From positions 62,001-126,000 of the forward strand of contig NZ_WSFT01000013.1 in assembly GCF_016820655.1 (NCBI RefSeq): 64,000 nucleotides of DNA, written 5' to 3'. Of the stretch, positions 46,380 to 56,599 are shown piece after piece. A program made the position numbers and the translations under genes. The DNA is from Anaeromonas frigoriresistens. Lineage in GTDB: Bacteria > Bacillota > Clostridia > Tissierellales > SIT17. Below the pieces are notes generated by a model, which was given only the letters and a program-made list of their open reading frames with translations, had not been told where the DNA came from and searched no databases. Position 1 is the stretch's first letter, and each line of letters starts with the position of its first letter.

Positions 46380-48023
46380 TTACATTGAGATTAATTTTCC
46401 TACCATCACAAAAGGTGCATATAATAAATTACTTAAGTAAATGTCTATACATATAAAGAATACTGCAAAAACAGCATAATTAAATTCATGATTTTTTTTC
46501 TTAGATTCTTTAAAAAATACAAATAAAGCAATACCTGATAATAAATTTATTATAACAGGTGCAATGTATGAATACAATGGATGATGAAAAAGCTCTGGGT
46601 AGTAAAAAGTACTCCCTACTTTATAATATATAAATTTATAGGCTATTATATTTGCTATAATATATAAACCTATCATAATTGCAGTCTTTATACCATCTTT
46701 ATCATTATTCTTACTTAAATATGCCACATAAGCAAACGCTAAAGGTACAATTAACATAACTAGTAATATAAATCCTCTTAAAATAGTGTATGCTAAAGCA
46801 ATAAAAGGAGAGGGTATACTCTTAAGTAAAGCATCTATATAATCATCCTTAGTGATATCTTTTCTTTCCATGAAATCATCAGAAGTTCCAATCAAATTAA
46901 CATTATAACCTCCTGATACAATATCTTTGAATGATAAATATATTTCATTATCTAAAGTAACTACATTAATTTCATTTGAATACTCTTGAGTAGTAGATAT
47001 GAATTCTAAATCATTAATTTCACCATTCTCACCAATTATAAAATCAAATATATCATTAACCTGAGTATATTTATTATTATAATTCACTCCAGAGGCTACA
47101 ATATGTAGTTGATCATCCTTTATATATGTCTCTATGTCAGATTCTAATTCACCGATTTTATACTGAGATTGTTCTAATTTACCTTTTTTGACCTCTAATG
47201 TATTTGAGTCTACGCTACTGTATTCTATATTATAAGATTGGAATCCCTTGCTACTTAAATTTAATACATATGTAATTATAACCTTTTCATTTAAATAGTC
47301 AACATTTAAATCTCTAATAGTATATCCGGAATATGTATCTACTTCTGAAATTTCTATTGCTTCTCTATTTTTTTCATTAACAGGCATCATTATTAACCTT
47401 ACAGACCCAAGGTCATCTTCTATCAGAGTTACTATATACTTATTATCTCCATGCTCTTGATATACAGCCTCTTTCATATTTAGAACGTTATCTTCTTCAT
47501 ATATATTTTTAACCTCATCATTATGTAATTCATATACTCTAACTTTTTCTGTGTTTACAGTTGTTATGAGAATATTATCTTTATTAGATTCCACCCTCAT
47601 ATTCTCAACATTATTAATTATTTTTTTAGATTTGCTAAATTTATTATTTTCAAATTTTGCTACATAAAGATCATTTTCATATATATATATAAGATTATTT
47701 TCTATAAATTGTATATTAGGAACTTTAATATTCTCATAATTAATTAATTTGCTAGATCCATCCCTTTTCAATTTTCCTTTAGTATCTAATATTTTAAAGT
47801 TTATAGTATTGCTGTTTTCAATATTAATATTAATTATTTCATCACCTATTGTTGATATCAATGATTTATCCTTTTGACTAATTTTTTCTAACTTTAGTGC
47901 ATCTCCCCATTTTTCTGTGTATTCTATTTCTTGGATGAACATATGATTAGCATAATGTACTGATGATATTAATATTGTCAACAAAATTACTGTAATAATT
48001 GTATATTTAAAATATTTTTTCAT
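46380..48023 (-). CDS. Unknown membrane protein: one N-terminal helix, large outside domain, C-terminal helices
   Basis: I do not recognise the 547 residues as a named family. There is a membrane helix or signal anchor at about 7-27, a beta-rich outside region of about 380 residues with repeated Y/I-V-E-N-D patterns that could be a beta-propeller, then four or five membrane helices in the last 140 residues. No catalytic motif is visible. It stands alone on the minus strand between the lipid kinase and a tiny protein. A sensor or envelope role is possible, but this is topology only. Confidence 0.6.
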   Translation of the reverse strand: MKKYFKYTIITVILLTILISSVHYANHMFIQEIEYTEKWGDALKLEKISQKDKSLISTIGDEIININIENSNTINFKILDTKGKLKRDGSSKLINYENIKVPNIQFIENNLIYIYENDLYVAKFENNKFSKSKKIINNVENMRVESNKDNILITTVNTEKVRVYELHNDEVKNIYEEDNVLNMKEAVYQEHGDNKYIVTLIEDDLGSVRLIMMPVNEKNREAIEISEVDTYSGYTIRDLNVDYLNEKVIITYVLNLSSKGFQSYNIEYSSVDSNTLEVKKGKLEQSQYKIGELESDIETYIKDDQLHIVASGVNYNNKYTQVNDIFDFIIGENGEINDLEFISTTQEYSNEINVVTLDNEIYLSFKDIVSGGYNVNLIGTSDDFMERKDITKDDYIDALLKSIPSPFIALAYTILRGFILLVMLIVPLAFAYVAYLSKNNDKDGIKTAIMIGLYIIANIIAYKFIYYKVGSTFYYPELFHHPLYSYIAPVIINLLSGIALFVFFKESKKKNHEFNYAVFAVFFICIDIYLSNLLYAPFVMVGKLISM

Positions 48024-48106
48024 CTTTATGCCTCCCCCCTTAACCTTATTTCATACATTATATCATTTTTCGTAATTGTTTTAATATTTAAATAAACTAC
48101 ATTTTT

Positions 48107-48150
48107 GAAACAAATAAATAAGAGGGATATCCCTCTTATTTATTTGTTTC
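48107..48150 (-). terminator. Palindromic terminator of the small helical protein gene
   Basis: A perfect 44-base palindrome (core AAGAGGGATATCCCTCTT) with no loop. The right half encodes the last residues of the gene. Confidence 0.8.
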
Positions 48151-48330
48151 AATTTTATCTAATATAGCTTGTAATCTCCTTGCTTGCATTCCAGATTCTT
48201 CTGCAAACATCTTAAAAGTCTCTCCTATCTCTGTATCACGAATATTTTTAGAAAATGATTCATAATCTCTTACCATTTCTTGGGCATCTAATAACTTCTT
48301 TTTAATAATATCTTTTTCATTCATTTTCAT
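48136..48330 (-). CDS. Small helical protein (64 aa), unknown, ferritin-like helix pattern
   Basis: 64 residues, highly charged and wholly helical, with heptad patterns over about residues 8-60. The spacing of E/H-like residues is weakly like rubrerythrin helices but no full metal motif is present. The last codons lie in the terminator palindrome. A ribosome site G-G-A-G-G-T-G precedes the ATG. Function unknown; similar tiny helical proteins are common in Clostridia. Confidence 0.6.
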   Translation of the reverse strand: MKMNEKDIIKKKLLDAQEMVRDYESFSKNIRDTEIGETFKMFAEESGMQARRLQAILDKIETNK

Positions 48331-48571
48331 AATATCACCTCCAACTAAATATATTTTCTTCTATTTCTCTACTTATTATGTAAAAAGAGATTATTTTATA
48401 TAATTTATAATTAATAGTATTTTTAAATCTATAAAGTTGTTTTAAATTGTAATTTATGATGAAATATCTAAGGAAGGAATTTTTCTTTTCAATTTAATAT
48501 TTTTTATTCTTCACCAAAAGGGTATAATGTTTAGAGAAGCGAAATTAATTGTTAAGATTTGGAGGTATTCT

Positions 48572-50326
48572 ATGGAGCATTTTAAAACATTAAGAGAATT
48601 TTTTATAGAACATAAGAAGAGATACATATTAGGGATTATATGGCTAATTATTGTAGATATTTTACAATTAATTTTTCCCCAAATACTTAGGAGAATCACT
48701 GATTTATTAGAATCTAATAATTTATCCTTAAACGGTTTACTTAAATACTCACTATTAATTGTATTAACTGGACTAGGAATAGCTTTAGGTAGATATTTTT
48801 GGAGAATATATATTCAAACCACAGCTAGAAAACTAGAGTATTATCTTCGAAATAGACTCTTTTCTCATTTACAATCATTATCTACTAATTATTTTAATAC
48901 TCATAAAACTGGGGACCTTATGGCTCATGCCACTAATGATATAAATGCTGTGAGAATGGCTTTAGGCATTGGGGTTGTAATGGTGACAGATTCAATTTTC
49001 ATCACAATATCAGCTCTTATAATGATGGTTAAAACAACCAATCTAACTCTATCTATTATTGCTCTTTTTCCCCTTCCCTTTTTAGCCTATGGAGTACAAA
49101 AAATGGGTAAAACAATCCATAATAGATTCAAAGATGTTCAAGAATCTTTTTCTGATTTATCAGATAGGGCCCAAGAAAATTTTGCAGGTATAAGAGTAGT
49201 TAAATCTTTTGTTCAAGAGAATGAAGAAATAAAAAAATTCACTGAAGTAAACGACAGAAATTTTAACAAAAATATGAAACTTATCAAAATTTCTGGAATG
49301 TTACGACCTTTAATCCAATTCATCTCAGCATTGAGCTTTTTAATAGTTATATGGTATGGAGGACTATTAGTAATACAGAATGAAATTTCCTTAGGTGACT
49401 TTGTAGCCTTTAATAGCTATCTCTCACTTCTAGTATGGCCCATGATGGCAATAGGGTGGGTAATCAATATCCTTCAAAGAGGAGCAGCTTCTATGTCCCG
49501 TATCAATGATATCTTATTTGAAACTCCAGAAGTCACGGACTGTAAAGACTGTATAATCGAAAAAAAAGACATAAATGGCAGTATTGAATTTAAAGATGTA
49601 TCCTTTAAATATCCAAACTCAGATGAATATGCTTTGAAAAATATTAATATTCAAGTACCTAAGGGAACAACTTTAGGTATAGTTGGTAGAACAGGTAGTG
49701 GTAAAACCACTTTAGTGAATTTACTTTTAAGACTATATGATATAGATAAAGGACAAATATTAATTGATAATTTACCTTTAAAAAAATTACCTTTAAAAAC
49801 CATCAGAGAAAATGTTGGATATGTAGCCCAAGATAATTTTTTATTTTCCAATACAGTAGCTGAGAATATAGCCTTTTCCTTCGAGAATAAAATCGATGAA
49901 AGTAAAATATATGAATCAGCCAAGATAGCTGAAGTTTATGATAACATAATAGAGTTTCCAGATGGTTTTAATACATCCTTAGGTGAAAGAGGAGTTACTA
50001 TGTCAGGGGGCCAAAGACAAAGAACCGCATTAGCCCGAGCAATTATAAAAAAACCTAACATCCTAATCCTAGATGATAGTTTATCTGCCGTAGATACTCA
50101 AACTGAAGAGAAAATACTGAAAAATTTAAAAGATTTTATTATAGATCGAACAAATATCATCATTGCCCATAGAATTTCTACCATCAAAAATGCTGATCAT
50201 ATAGTGGTCTTAGATAAAGGGAAAATTGTTGAAAGTGGTACTCATAATGAATTGGTTAAAAATAACGGATTATATAACAATATATATCAAAAACAACTAT
50301 TAGAAGAAAAAATTCAAAGCATATAA
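48572..50326 (+). CDS. ABC exporter subunit 1 (fused permease-ATPase; degenerate Walker B Glu)
   Basis: About 584 residues: six membrane helices (about 15-310) and an ATPase domain with Walker A G-R-T-G-S-G-K-T-T, signature M-S-G-G-Q and Walker B I-L-I-L-D-D. The residue after Walker B is Asp instead of the catalytic Glu, the mark of the non-catalytic half of heterodimeric exporters such as TM287/288, BmrCD and LmrCD. The ATG at 48572 has GGAGG seven bases upstream; an earlier ATG at 48527 overlaps a TATAAT -10-like box (48524-48529). It pairs with the gene 11 bases downstream. Drug or lipid export is likely, substrate unknown. Confidence 0.92.
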   Translation: MEHFKTLREFFIEHKKRYILGIIWLIIVDILQLIFPQILRRITDLLESNNLSLNGLLKYSLLIVLTGLGIALGRYFWRIYIQTTARKLEYYLRNRLFSHLQSLSTNYFNTHKTGDLMAHATNDINAVRMALGIGVVMVTDSIFITISALIMMVKTTNLTLSIIALFPLPFLAYGVQKMGKTIHNRFKDVQESFSDLSDRAQENFAGIRVVKSFVQENEEIKKFTEVNDRNFNKNMKLIKISGMLRPLIQFISALSFLIVIWYGGLLVIQNEISLGDFVAFNSYLSLLVWPMMAIGWVINILQRGAASMSRINDILFETPEVTDCKDCIIEKKDINGSIEFKDVSFKYPNSDEYALKNINIQVPKGTTLGIVGRTGSGKTTLVNLLLRLYDIDKGQILIDNLPLKKLPLKTIRENVGYVAQDNFLFSNTVAENIAFSFENKIDESKIYESAKIAEVYDNIIEFPDGFNTSLGERGVTMSGGQRQRTALARAIIKKPNILILDDSLSAVDTQTEEKILKNLKDFIIDRTNIIIAHRISTIKNADHIVVLDKGKIVESGTHNELVKNNGLYNNIYQKQLLEEKIQSI

Positions 50327-50337
50327 GGAGGAATATC

Positions 50338-52443
50338 ATGGGGAATATACACGAGGAAGAAAAACTTGCAAAATCATATGATTCTGATCTTATGAAAAGA
50401 TTATTATCCTATGCAAAGCCCTATTGGAAATATCTTTTAATTTCAGTACTTCTATTAATGTTTGTTACACTAACAGAACTTGCTAGACCCTACATAATCA
50501 AAATTGCAATTGATAATAATATCTCTTCAATAAACCAACCAATGCAAGTATATGATATAAATGAATCTCCAATAGATGGTATAGAATTTCAAGATAAAGA
50601 GTATGTTAGAGTTTCAAGGCTAGAAGATAAACAATTACCTGTAAATGAAAGTAATATTTATACTTTATTAAAGAATAATGATAATTATTATTTAGTCAAA
50701 GGCAATATTACAGAAGATGCAAATGATCTGGAGATTATAGGTGATGAAGAAGGTAATGGTGGATTAAGAATTCTATCAGGAGAAATTCCTTATAATGCTA
50801 CCCTGCTTTCGGATTCTCAATATAATGAATTTAGAGAGGATGATATAAAGGATTTAAATATACTAGCTTTAATATATTTCATAATCATTGTACTTGGATT
50901 TATATTTAACTATGTTCAAGTATATCTTCTTAATTATACTAGCAAAAAAATAATATATAACATTCGTCAAGAAATATTTTCTCATATTCAAGATATGTCT
51001 TTAAGCTTTTTTGACAAAAATCCAGTGGGACGTTTGGTGACTAGAGTAGCTAATGATACTGAAAAATTAAGTGAAATGTACACTGAAGTATTGGTTAATT
51101 TTTTTAAAGACATTTTTATGTTAATTGGTATAGTAATAATTATGATGCAAATGAATATAAAACTAGCACTTATGAGTTTTACTGTAATTCCTTTCATTTT
51201 AATTGCATCAGCAATTTTTAGAAGAAAAATCAGAAATGTATATAGATTAGTTAGAATCAGACTTGCTAAAATAAATTCAACATTAAACGAGAATATTACA
51301 GGCATGAAAACAATCCATATATTTTCTAAAGAAGATAAAAAATTCAAGGAATTTGATAATATTAACAGAGACTATTTTGACGCATCAAAACAAGAAGTTA
51401 AAATCTTTGCACTATTTCGACCTTCAATAGAAATTATTAGATCCTTAGGTATAGCTTTAATAGTATATTATGGTGGTGGTAATACAATTTCTGGTGTAAT
51501 AGAATTTGGTGTTTTATTTGCATTTATTAATTATCTTCAAAAGTTTTTCCAACCAATAATGGAACTTACTCAAAAATTTAATATATTACAATCTGCAATG
51601 GCATCTTCTGAGAGAATATTTCAGATTCTTGATAAAAAAGAAGATATTAAGAATACCCATTCTCCTAAGGCTTTAGAAAAGTTCAATGGAAAAATTGAAT
51701 TTAAAAATGTCTGGTTTGCTTATGAAAAAGATAATTGGGTGCTAAAAAATGTAAGTTTCATAATTAACCCAGGAGAAGCAATTGCATTTGTAGGAGCTAC
51801 TGGAGCTGGTAAATCTTCAATTATTAGTTTAATCAATAGATTTTATGATATTCAAAAAGGTGAAATTTTAATAGATGATATTAATATAAAACATATCGAT
51901 AAATATTCCTTAAGAAGAAGAATAGGTATAGTTTTACAGGATGTCTTTTTATTTACTGGGGACATTAAAGAAAATATTAGATTAAATAAAGAAGATATAA
52001 CAATGGATCAAATAAAAAAAGTATCAAAATATGTAAATGCCCATAGCTTTATATCAAATCTACCACAAGATTATGATGAACCAGTAATGGAAAGGGGATC
52101 AACTCTTTCATCAGGACAAAAACAGTTATTAGCCTTCGCAAGAGCATTAGCCTATGACCCTGATATACTAGTGCTAGATGAGGCAACTTCTAATATTGAT
52201 ACAGAAACTGAAGCACTTATACAAGATGCCCTATTAAAATTAATAAAAGGTAGAACTTCAATTGCTGTTGCCCATAGACTTTCTACTATACAACATTCAA
52301 ATAAAATAATAGTTCTTCATAAAGGAGAAGTTAAAGAAATTGGTAATCATAATGAACTTCTTGATCAAGGTGGTATGTATTATGATTTATATAGATTACA
52401 ATACAAAGATGATTTTAGTATAGATGATAATAATTTACTATAA
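50338..52443 (+). CDS. ABC exporter subunit 2 (fused permease-ATPase with extracellular insert)
   Basis: 701 residues: the membrane part is interrupted by an insert of about 105 residues (about 65-170) between helices 1 and 2, predicted outside; then the ATPase with Walker A G-A-T-G-A-G-K-S, signature L-S-S-G-Q and Walker B I-L-V-L-D-E with the catalytic Glu. The degenerate signature (S-S-G-Q) together with the Asp in subunit 1 makes one complete and one degenerate ATP site, as in heterodimeric exporters. YheH of Bacillus has a similar long form. A GGAGG site lies in the 11-base gap after subunit 1. Confidence 0.92.
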   Translation: MGNIHEEEKLAKSYDSDLMKRLLSYAKPYWKYLLISVLLLMFVTLTELARPYIIKIAIDNNISSINQPMQVYDINESPIDGIEFQDKEYVRVSRLEDKQLPVNESNIYTLLKNNDNYYLVKGNITEDANDLEIIGDEEGNGGLRILSGEIPYNATLLSDSQYNEFREDDIKDLNILALIYFIIIVLGFIFNYVQVYLLNYTSKKIIYNIRQEIFSHIQDMSLSFFDKNPVGRLVTRVANDTEKLSEMYTEVLVNFFKDIFMLIGIVIIMMQMNIKLALMSFTVIPFILIASAIFRRKIRNVYRLVRIRLAKINSTLNENITGMKTIHIFSKEDKKFKEFDNINRDYFDASKQEVKIFALFRPSIEIIRSLGIALIVYYGGGNTISGVIEFGVLFAFINYLQKFFQPIMELTQKFNILQSAMASSERIFQILDKKEDIKNTHSPKALEKFNGKIEFKNVWFAYEKDNWVLKNVSFIINPGEAIAFVGATGAGKSSIISLINRFYDIQKGEILIDDINIKHIDKYSLRRRIGIVLQDVFLFTGDIKENIRLNKEDITMDQIKKVSKYVNAHSFISNLPQDYDEPVMERGSTLSSGQKQLLAFARALAYDPDILVLDEATSNIDTETEALIQDALLKLIKGRTSIAVAHRLSTIQHSNKIIVLHKGEVKEIGNHNELLDQGGMYYDLYRLQYKDDFSIDDNNLL

Positions 52444-52482
52444 ATACAAAGGGTGAGGATCAAATCCTCACCCTTTGTATTT
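52442..52482. terminator. Bidirectional terminator between ABC and zinc-ribbon genes
   Basis: A 19-bp perfect stem (core CAAAGGGTGAGGAT) with a CAA loop. It touches the stop of the plus-strand exporter gene and carries the stop of the minus-strand gene. Confidence 0.9.
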
Positions 52483-52702
52483 CTATCCTTTTATCCTTTT
52501 CACATCTCTCACATTTAAATAAATGCATACACTTATCATGGGGAGCCCCATCTACTAGCTGAGTTATATCATTCGATAAATAGGGACTGTAATCATCTAA
52601 ATAATTAACCAAAGGACCTTCGTCTATCATTTTACTTCCACAAATATTACATTGATCTATTATTTCTTGTATCCCATTGCATAAGGGACAAACCATATCC
52701 AT
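52460..52702 (-). CDS. Small double zinc-ribbon protein
   Basis: 80 residues with cysteine pairs C-P-L-C, C-N-I-C and C-E-R-C plus one further Cys, consistent with two zinc-ribbon sites. No catalytic domain. Similar short proteins occur in Bacillus and Clostridia without known function. The final codons are part of the bidirectional terminator stem. It lies in a minus-strand island between plus-strand genes. Confidence 0.75.
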   Translation of the reverse strand: MDMVCPLCNGIQEIIDQCNICGSKMIDEGPLVNYLDDYSPYLSNDITQLVDGAPHDKCMHLFKCERCEKDKRIEIQRVRI

Positions 52703-52851
52703 AGCACCATCACCTTTTTAAATAACTTAATATTATAATCTCAATACTAAAAGATTATTATTCATAAATTTTATATTTTAATGATTATACATTTTTTTAG
52801 CCAATATAGAATAATTATTATTAAGTATTAAATTTAAACAGAGGTGATATC

Positions 52852-54408
52852 TTGAATAAATTGAAATTTATATATGGTTCTATCATATTAGCTACAGTAA
52901 ATTTTCTAGTTCGTATGATGGGATTTGGATATAAAATTATATTATCTAAATTAATAGGACCTAGTGGCATTGGATTATTCCAATTAGTTATGCCTGTACT
53001 TATGCTATTTATTACTATAACTACAGCAGGCATACCAATTGCAGTGACTAAATTAGTTGCTAAAGAGGAAGCTAAAAAAAACTACTCTGGTAGTTTTAGA
53101 ATATTAAAAATTGCCCTTTATATTACAACAGTAATTTCATTATTTTTAAGTATAATATTATTTTTATCAGCAAAATATATAAGTCAAAATATATTAAAGA
53201 ATAATGATATTTTATACTCTTTATATTTTTTAGTTCCTGCTATAGGTATTATTTCTATTTCTTCAGTTATTAGGGGTTATTTTTATGGATTAAAAAAAAT
53301 GGCTATTTCGGGTATAGCCCAAGTAATAGAACAAATATCAAGAATTCTTTTTGTTTTATTATATTTATATTTTTCATATCCTGTAGACTCTAGATGGGGA
53401 GCTTTTATTGCTGTTCTGGGAATTACTCTGGGGGAAGTTTTTGGACTTTTATGGTTATTATTTAATTATGGTATATTTAAATTGAAAAGAAAAAAAATCA
53501 AGACCATTAGTAATCTTTCCTATTCTCACATAACATCAAATCTATTATTTATAGCAGTACCTATAACCATATCTAGACTTATTAATGTTATATTACAGCT
53601 AGCTAATGCAGTACTAATACCTCAAAGGCTAATGATAGCAGGTTACACTAATAGTGAAGCAGTTGAAATTTTTGGAAGAGTAGTAGGCATGACCATGCCT
53701 TTAATCTTTTTGCCCTTTATAGTGACTTCTGCATTAGTAATTAATATAATACCTAATATATCAGAACAGATTCATAATCATAAAATAAAAGAAATAGAAG
53801 AAGATACTTCCCTTTGTATTAGAATAACTCTTCTTCTAGCTATTCCAATAACCGCTATATACATAGCTTATTCAGTGCCATTAGGAAACTTTATATATAA
53901 CGATCCTTTAGTAGGCAAATATATAGGTATTTTAGGATATAGTACCGTTTTTTTATCGCTACATCATACTTTATCAGGAGTTTTACACGGATTGGGTAAA
54001 CAAATCCCTGCCACAATAAACTATATTACTGGTATGGCTTTTCAATTATTAGCTACATATTTCTTGATTGCTAATCCAAAATATGGAATATATGGTTTCT
54101 TTATTGGTTTTTTAACTTCATCAATAATTATATGTACATTAGACTTTATAGTAGTAAGACATCACATAAAATTCAAACTCAAAATATCGGATTATATTAT
54201 AAAACCTTTACTGTCTGCTACAATCATGATTCAAGTTATAAAACTAGGTGATTATTTTGTAAATAATTATAATAATGTAGCCTTTCATGTTCTTCTTTAT
54301 TTACTTGCTTTATGTCTATATTGGATATTATTACTGTTAACGAAAGCTCTACCTATTACATCTCTATTAAAACTCTTTCCTAAATACAATAAAAAAATAC
54401 ATAACTAA
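52852..54408 (+). CDS. spoVB: Stage V sporulation protein B, MOP-family flippase
   Basis: A 518-residue membrane protein with about 14 helices of the MurJ/Wzx (MVF, polysaccharide exporter) superfamily. The N-terminal G-S-I-I-L-A-T-V-N-F-L-V-R and G-P-S-G-I-G-L-F-Q segments match SpoVB-like proteins, needed for spore cortex peptidoglycan precursor transport. A TTG start at 52852 lies five bases after GAGGTGAT. Other clostridial MurJ-like paralogues exist, so it might instead serve vegetative wall export. The stop codon lies in the terminator. Confidence 0.88.
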   Translation: MNKLKFIYGSIILATVNFLVRMMGFGYKIILSKLIGPSGIGLFQLVMPVLMLFITITTAGIPIAVTKLVAKEEAKKNYSGSFRILKIALYITTVISLFLSIILFLSAKYISQNILKNNDILYSLYFLVPAIGIISISSVIRGYFYGLKKMAISGIAQVIEQISRILFVLLYLYFSYPVDSRWGAFIAVLGITLGEVFGLLWLLFNYGIFKLKRKKIKTISNLSYSHITSNLLFIAVPITISRLINVILQLANAVLIPQRLMIAGYTNSEAVEIFGRVVGMTMPLIFLPFIVTSALVINIIPNISEQIHNHKIKEIEEDTSLCIRITLLLAIPITAIYIAYSVPLGNFIYNDPLVGKYIGILGYSTVFLSLHHTLSGVLHGLGKQIPATINYITGMAFQLLATYFLIANPKYGIYGFFIGFLTSSIIICTLDFIVVRHHIKFKLKISDYIIKPLLSATIMIQVIKLGDYFVNNYNNVAFHVLLYLLALCLYWILLLLTKALPITSLLKLFPKYNKKIHN

Positions 54409-54434
54409 ACCCTTAAGCTAAGCTTAAGGGTTTA
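54406..54434. terminator. Bidirectional terminator of spoVB and 6S RNA
   Basis: Arms TAAACCCTTAAGCT and complement lie around one base, carrying the spoVB stop. On the minus strand the stem ends the 6S RNA and is followed by a T-rich tract. Confidence 0.75.
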
Positions 54435-54612
54435 CCCATGATGCCGTTATGCTCATTAATTCATACCCGCTACACTCGCAGGTGGGTGTCCTGCTAATAA
54501 GTTCTGATGTCCTCTGTGTGAGGCTTACCATACATTACTAGACTCCGAACTCCCATATTAATTATGTCGGTTGAATTAAAGAGATTTAACGAACACCTCA
54601 GGAATATTTCTT
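54435..54612 (-). ncRNA. ssrS: 6S RNA
   Basis: About 178 nucleotides on the minus strand. The 5' part CCTGAGGTGTTCG and the 3' part CGGCATCATGGG correspond to the conserved ends of 6S RNA (compare CUGAGAUGUUCGC and CGGCAUCUCGGAG in E. coli), which pair to close a long rod around a central bubble. A TATAAT box (54624-54619) sits seven bases before the start. 6S RNA binds the vegetative RNA polymerase holoenzyme. The exact 5' end is inferred. Confidence 0.78.
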
Positions 54613-54618
54613 AATCTA

Positions 54619-54624
54619 ATTATA
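54619..54624 (-). promoter_or_regulatory. -10 box of the 6S RNA promoter
   Basis: TATAAT on the minus strand; the -35 region 17 bases upstream is only weakly similar (TTTTAA). The stretch further upstream to the ftsH gene (about 130 bases) holds no recognised gene. Confidence 0.5.
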
Positions 54625-54749
54625 CTATAAAAAATGAAATATTAAAACTACCAATTTATCCTTTATCCTTTACTATCACCGATTATCTCGACTTATGTAA
54701 ACCATGTTTGCTCATTCTTAGTTTTTTATGCCTTGACAAGCTATTAATA

Positions 54750-54775
54750 TAGAGACTAGTTTAAACTAGCCTCTA
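54750..54775 (-). terminator. Terminator of the ftsH paralogue
   Basis: A 13-bp stem (TAGAGGCTAGTTT with near complement, one G-T pair) overlaps the stop codon. The T-run behind it is weak. Confidence 0.6.
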
Positions 54776-56504
54776 TTAGATTGTTTAATTCTACTTCATT
54801 AATGCTTTCATTTTCTATTAAGTGTAGTGCTATTATATTTAATAGTTCAATGTTCTTTTTTAACAATTCTTTTGTATTATCATATAATTCAGATACAATG
54901 GCCTTAGCTCTATTTAACACCTCAGAATTAATCCCTCTATTATCAGGCATTATCATCTCATAGTTTAATAATCCTATATCATCATCCATTCCAAATCTAG
55001 TAATCATTGAAATTACCATATCAGTAACTCTTTGAAGATCATTGGAAGCGCCAGTGGTAATCTTATCCTTTCCAAATATAATTTCTTCAGCTACTCTTCC
55101 TGCTAAAGCAATCTTTATATTATTAATCATATCTGCTTTAGTTTGATACATTTTATCAGGTGGAATATTCATACTAAATCCTCCTGCTCCTTTAGTAGTA
55201 GGAATAATAGTTATTTTTGTAACTCTATTTTCTGGAGCTATTAATCTAGTCACTAATCCATGACCTGATTCATGATAAGCTGTTATTTTTTTCTCTTTAA
55301 TAGAGATAGCACTTCTATCTTTTTTCTCTTCTCCAGCTATAACTTGGTAAAAAGCCTTATCAATATGATCTAGTGTGATAGTAATATTATTATTTTTTGC
55401 TGCTATCATAGCAGATTCATTCAATAAATTTTCTAATTTTGCTCCACTAAAATATACTGTTTCATAGGCTAGTCTCCCTAAATCTACATTCTTATCTATA
55501 GGTTTATTTTTACTATGATACTCTAATATTTTTTTTCTAGCATTTACATCAGGAAGACCAATTTCAATTTGTCTATCAAACCTTCCAGGTCTTAATAAAG
55601 CATCATCTAATGTATCTATTCTATTAGTTGCAGCTACTACTATAATACCTTCATTTTTAGCAAATCCAGACATCTCCGTTAATAGAGCATTCAATGTTCT
55701 ATCACTCTCATCACTGCTTGTACCAATTCCTCTTCTTTTTTTACCCAATGCATCAATTTCATCAATAAAAATAACACATTTTCCTTCTTTTCTTGCATTC
55801 TTGAAAAGATTTCTTACTCTACTAGCCCCTAAACCAGCATATACTTGAACAAAATCTGATCCAGATATTGCTTTAAAAGCTACATTTGCTTCTCCAGCTA
55901 AAGCTTTAGCTAATAAAGTTTTTCCTGTTCCTGGAGGCCCATAAAGCAGTACACCCCTCGGAATTCTAGCGCCATATCTTTCGAATTTTTCAGGATTTTT
56001 CAAGAAACCTACAAGTTCTTTTAAGCTTTCTTTTGCTTCTTCATTCCCTGCAACATCATGAAATTTCAGATTAGTTTTATGATTATCATTCTCTATATTG
56101 GCCATTTTAAGCATTTCTTTTTGAGCTTGCTTAGAGTTCTTATTAAGAAAATACATTAAAGATCCAACAAGAATCAAAACAAAAATACCACTAACAATAT
56201 CCTTTAAAGTAACTTTACTATCTCCTTCTATCACTTCAATATCTTTTAATAGTAAAGACTCCTTTAGGTTTTCTATTCGAGGATTATCGGTAATAAAGTT
56301 CTCACCATTCTTAAGCTTACCAGTAATATCCGGACTTGTACTAATAGTAACTTCTGCAACTTTATTATTTTCCACAAATTTAGTAAATTCTGTGTAAGAG
56401 ATTTCTGTAAAATCTTCCTTAGATAAATATATATAGCTTAATCCTGTCACTATAATGATAAATATTAACGAAAGTATAATTGGCTTTTTAGATAAGAATT
56501 TCAT
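54756..56504 (-). CDS. Divergent FtsH-type membrane AAA metalloprotease
   Basis: About 582 residues: a first membrane helix (about 9-26), an outside domain (about 30-95), a second helix (about 105-122), an AAA domain with Walker A G-P-P-G-T-G-K-T and Walker B I-F-I-D-E-I-D, and a peptidase with zinc motif H-E-S-G-H (H-E-A-G-H in typical FtsH) and a downstream D-L-Q-R. The pore loop reads Y-A-G-L-G instead of F-V-G-V-G. These changes point to a second, specialised FtsH paralogue. The ATG at 56504 follows GAGAGGG; an upstream ATG at 56549 lies before the site. Substrate unknown. Confidence 0.9.
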   Translation of the reverse strand: MKFLSKKPIILSLIFIIIVTGLSYIYLSKEDFTEISYTEFTKFVENNKVAEVTISTSPDITGKLKNGENFITDNPRIENLKESLLLKDIEVIEGDSKVTLKDIVSGIFVLILVGSLMYFLNKNSKQAQKEMLKMANIENDNHKTNLKFHDVAGNEEAKESLKELVGFLKNPEKFERYGARIPRGVLLYGPPGTGKTLLAKALAGEANVAFKAISGSDFVQVYAGLGASRVRNLFKNARKEGKCVIFIDEIDALGKKRRGIGTSSDESDRTLNALLTEMSGFAKNEGIIVVAATNRIDTLDDALLRPGRFDRQIEIGLPDVNARKKILEYHSKNKPIDKNVDLGRLAYETVYFSGAKLENLLNESAMIAAKNNNITITLDHIDKAFYQVIAGEEKKDRSAISIKEKKITAYHESGHGLVTRLIAPENRVTKITIIPTTKGAGGFSMNIPPDKMYQTKADMINNIKIALAGRVAEEIIFGKDKITTGASNDLQRVTDMVISMITRFGMDDDIGLLNYEMIMPDNRGINSEVLNRAKAIVSELYDNTKELLKKNIELLNIIALHLIENESINEVELNNLIEASLN

Positions 56505-56599
56505 TTTATCTACCCTCTCTAGTTTACATAATATAAATAATTTTAACATATATCTACAAATCAGTCTATCCTATAATGAAAATTACCATATATAAGTAA

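Noticed and set aside
54728-54760. A TTGACA on the plus strand near 54734 that looks like a promoter
   Set aside because: No -10 box at the right distance, and only the convergent ftsH gene lies downstream.
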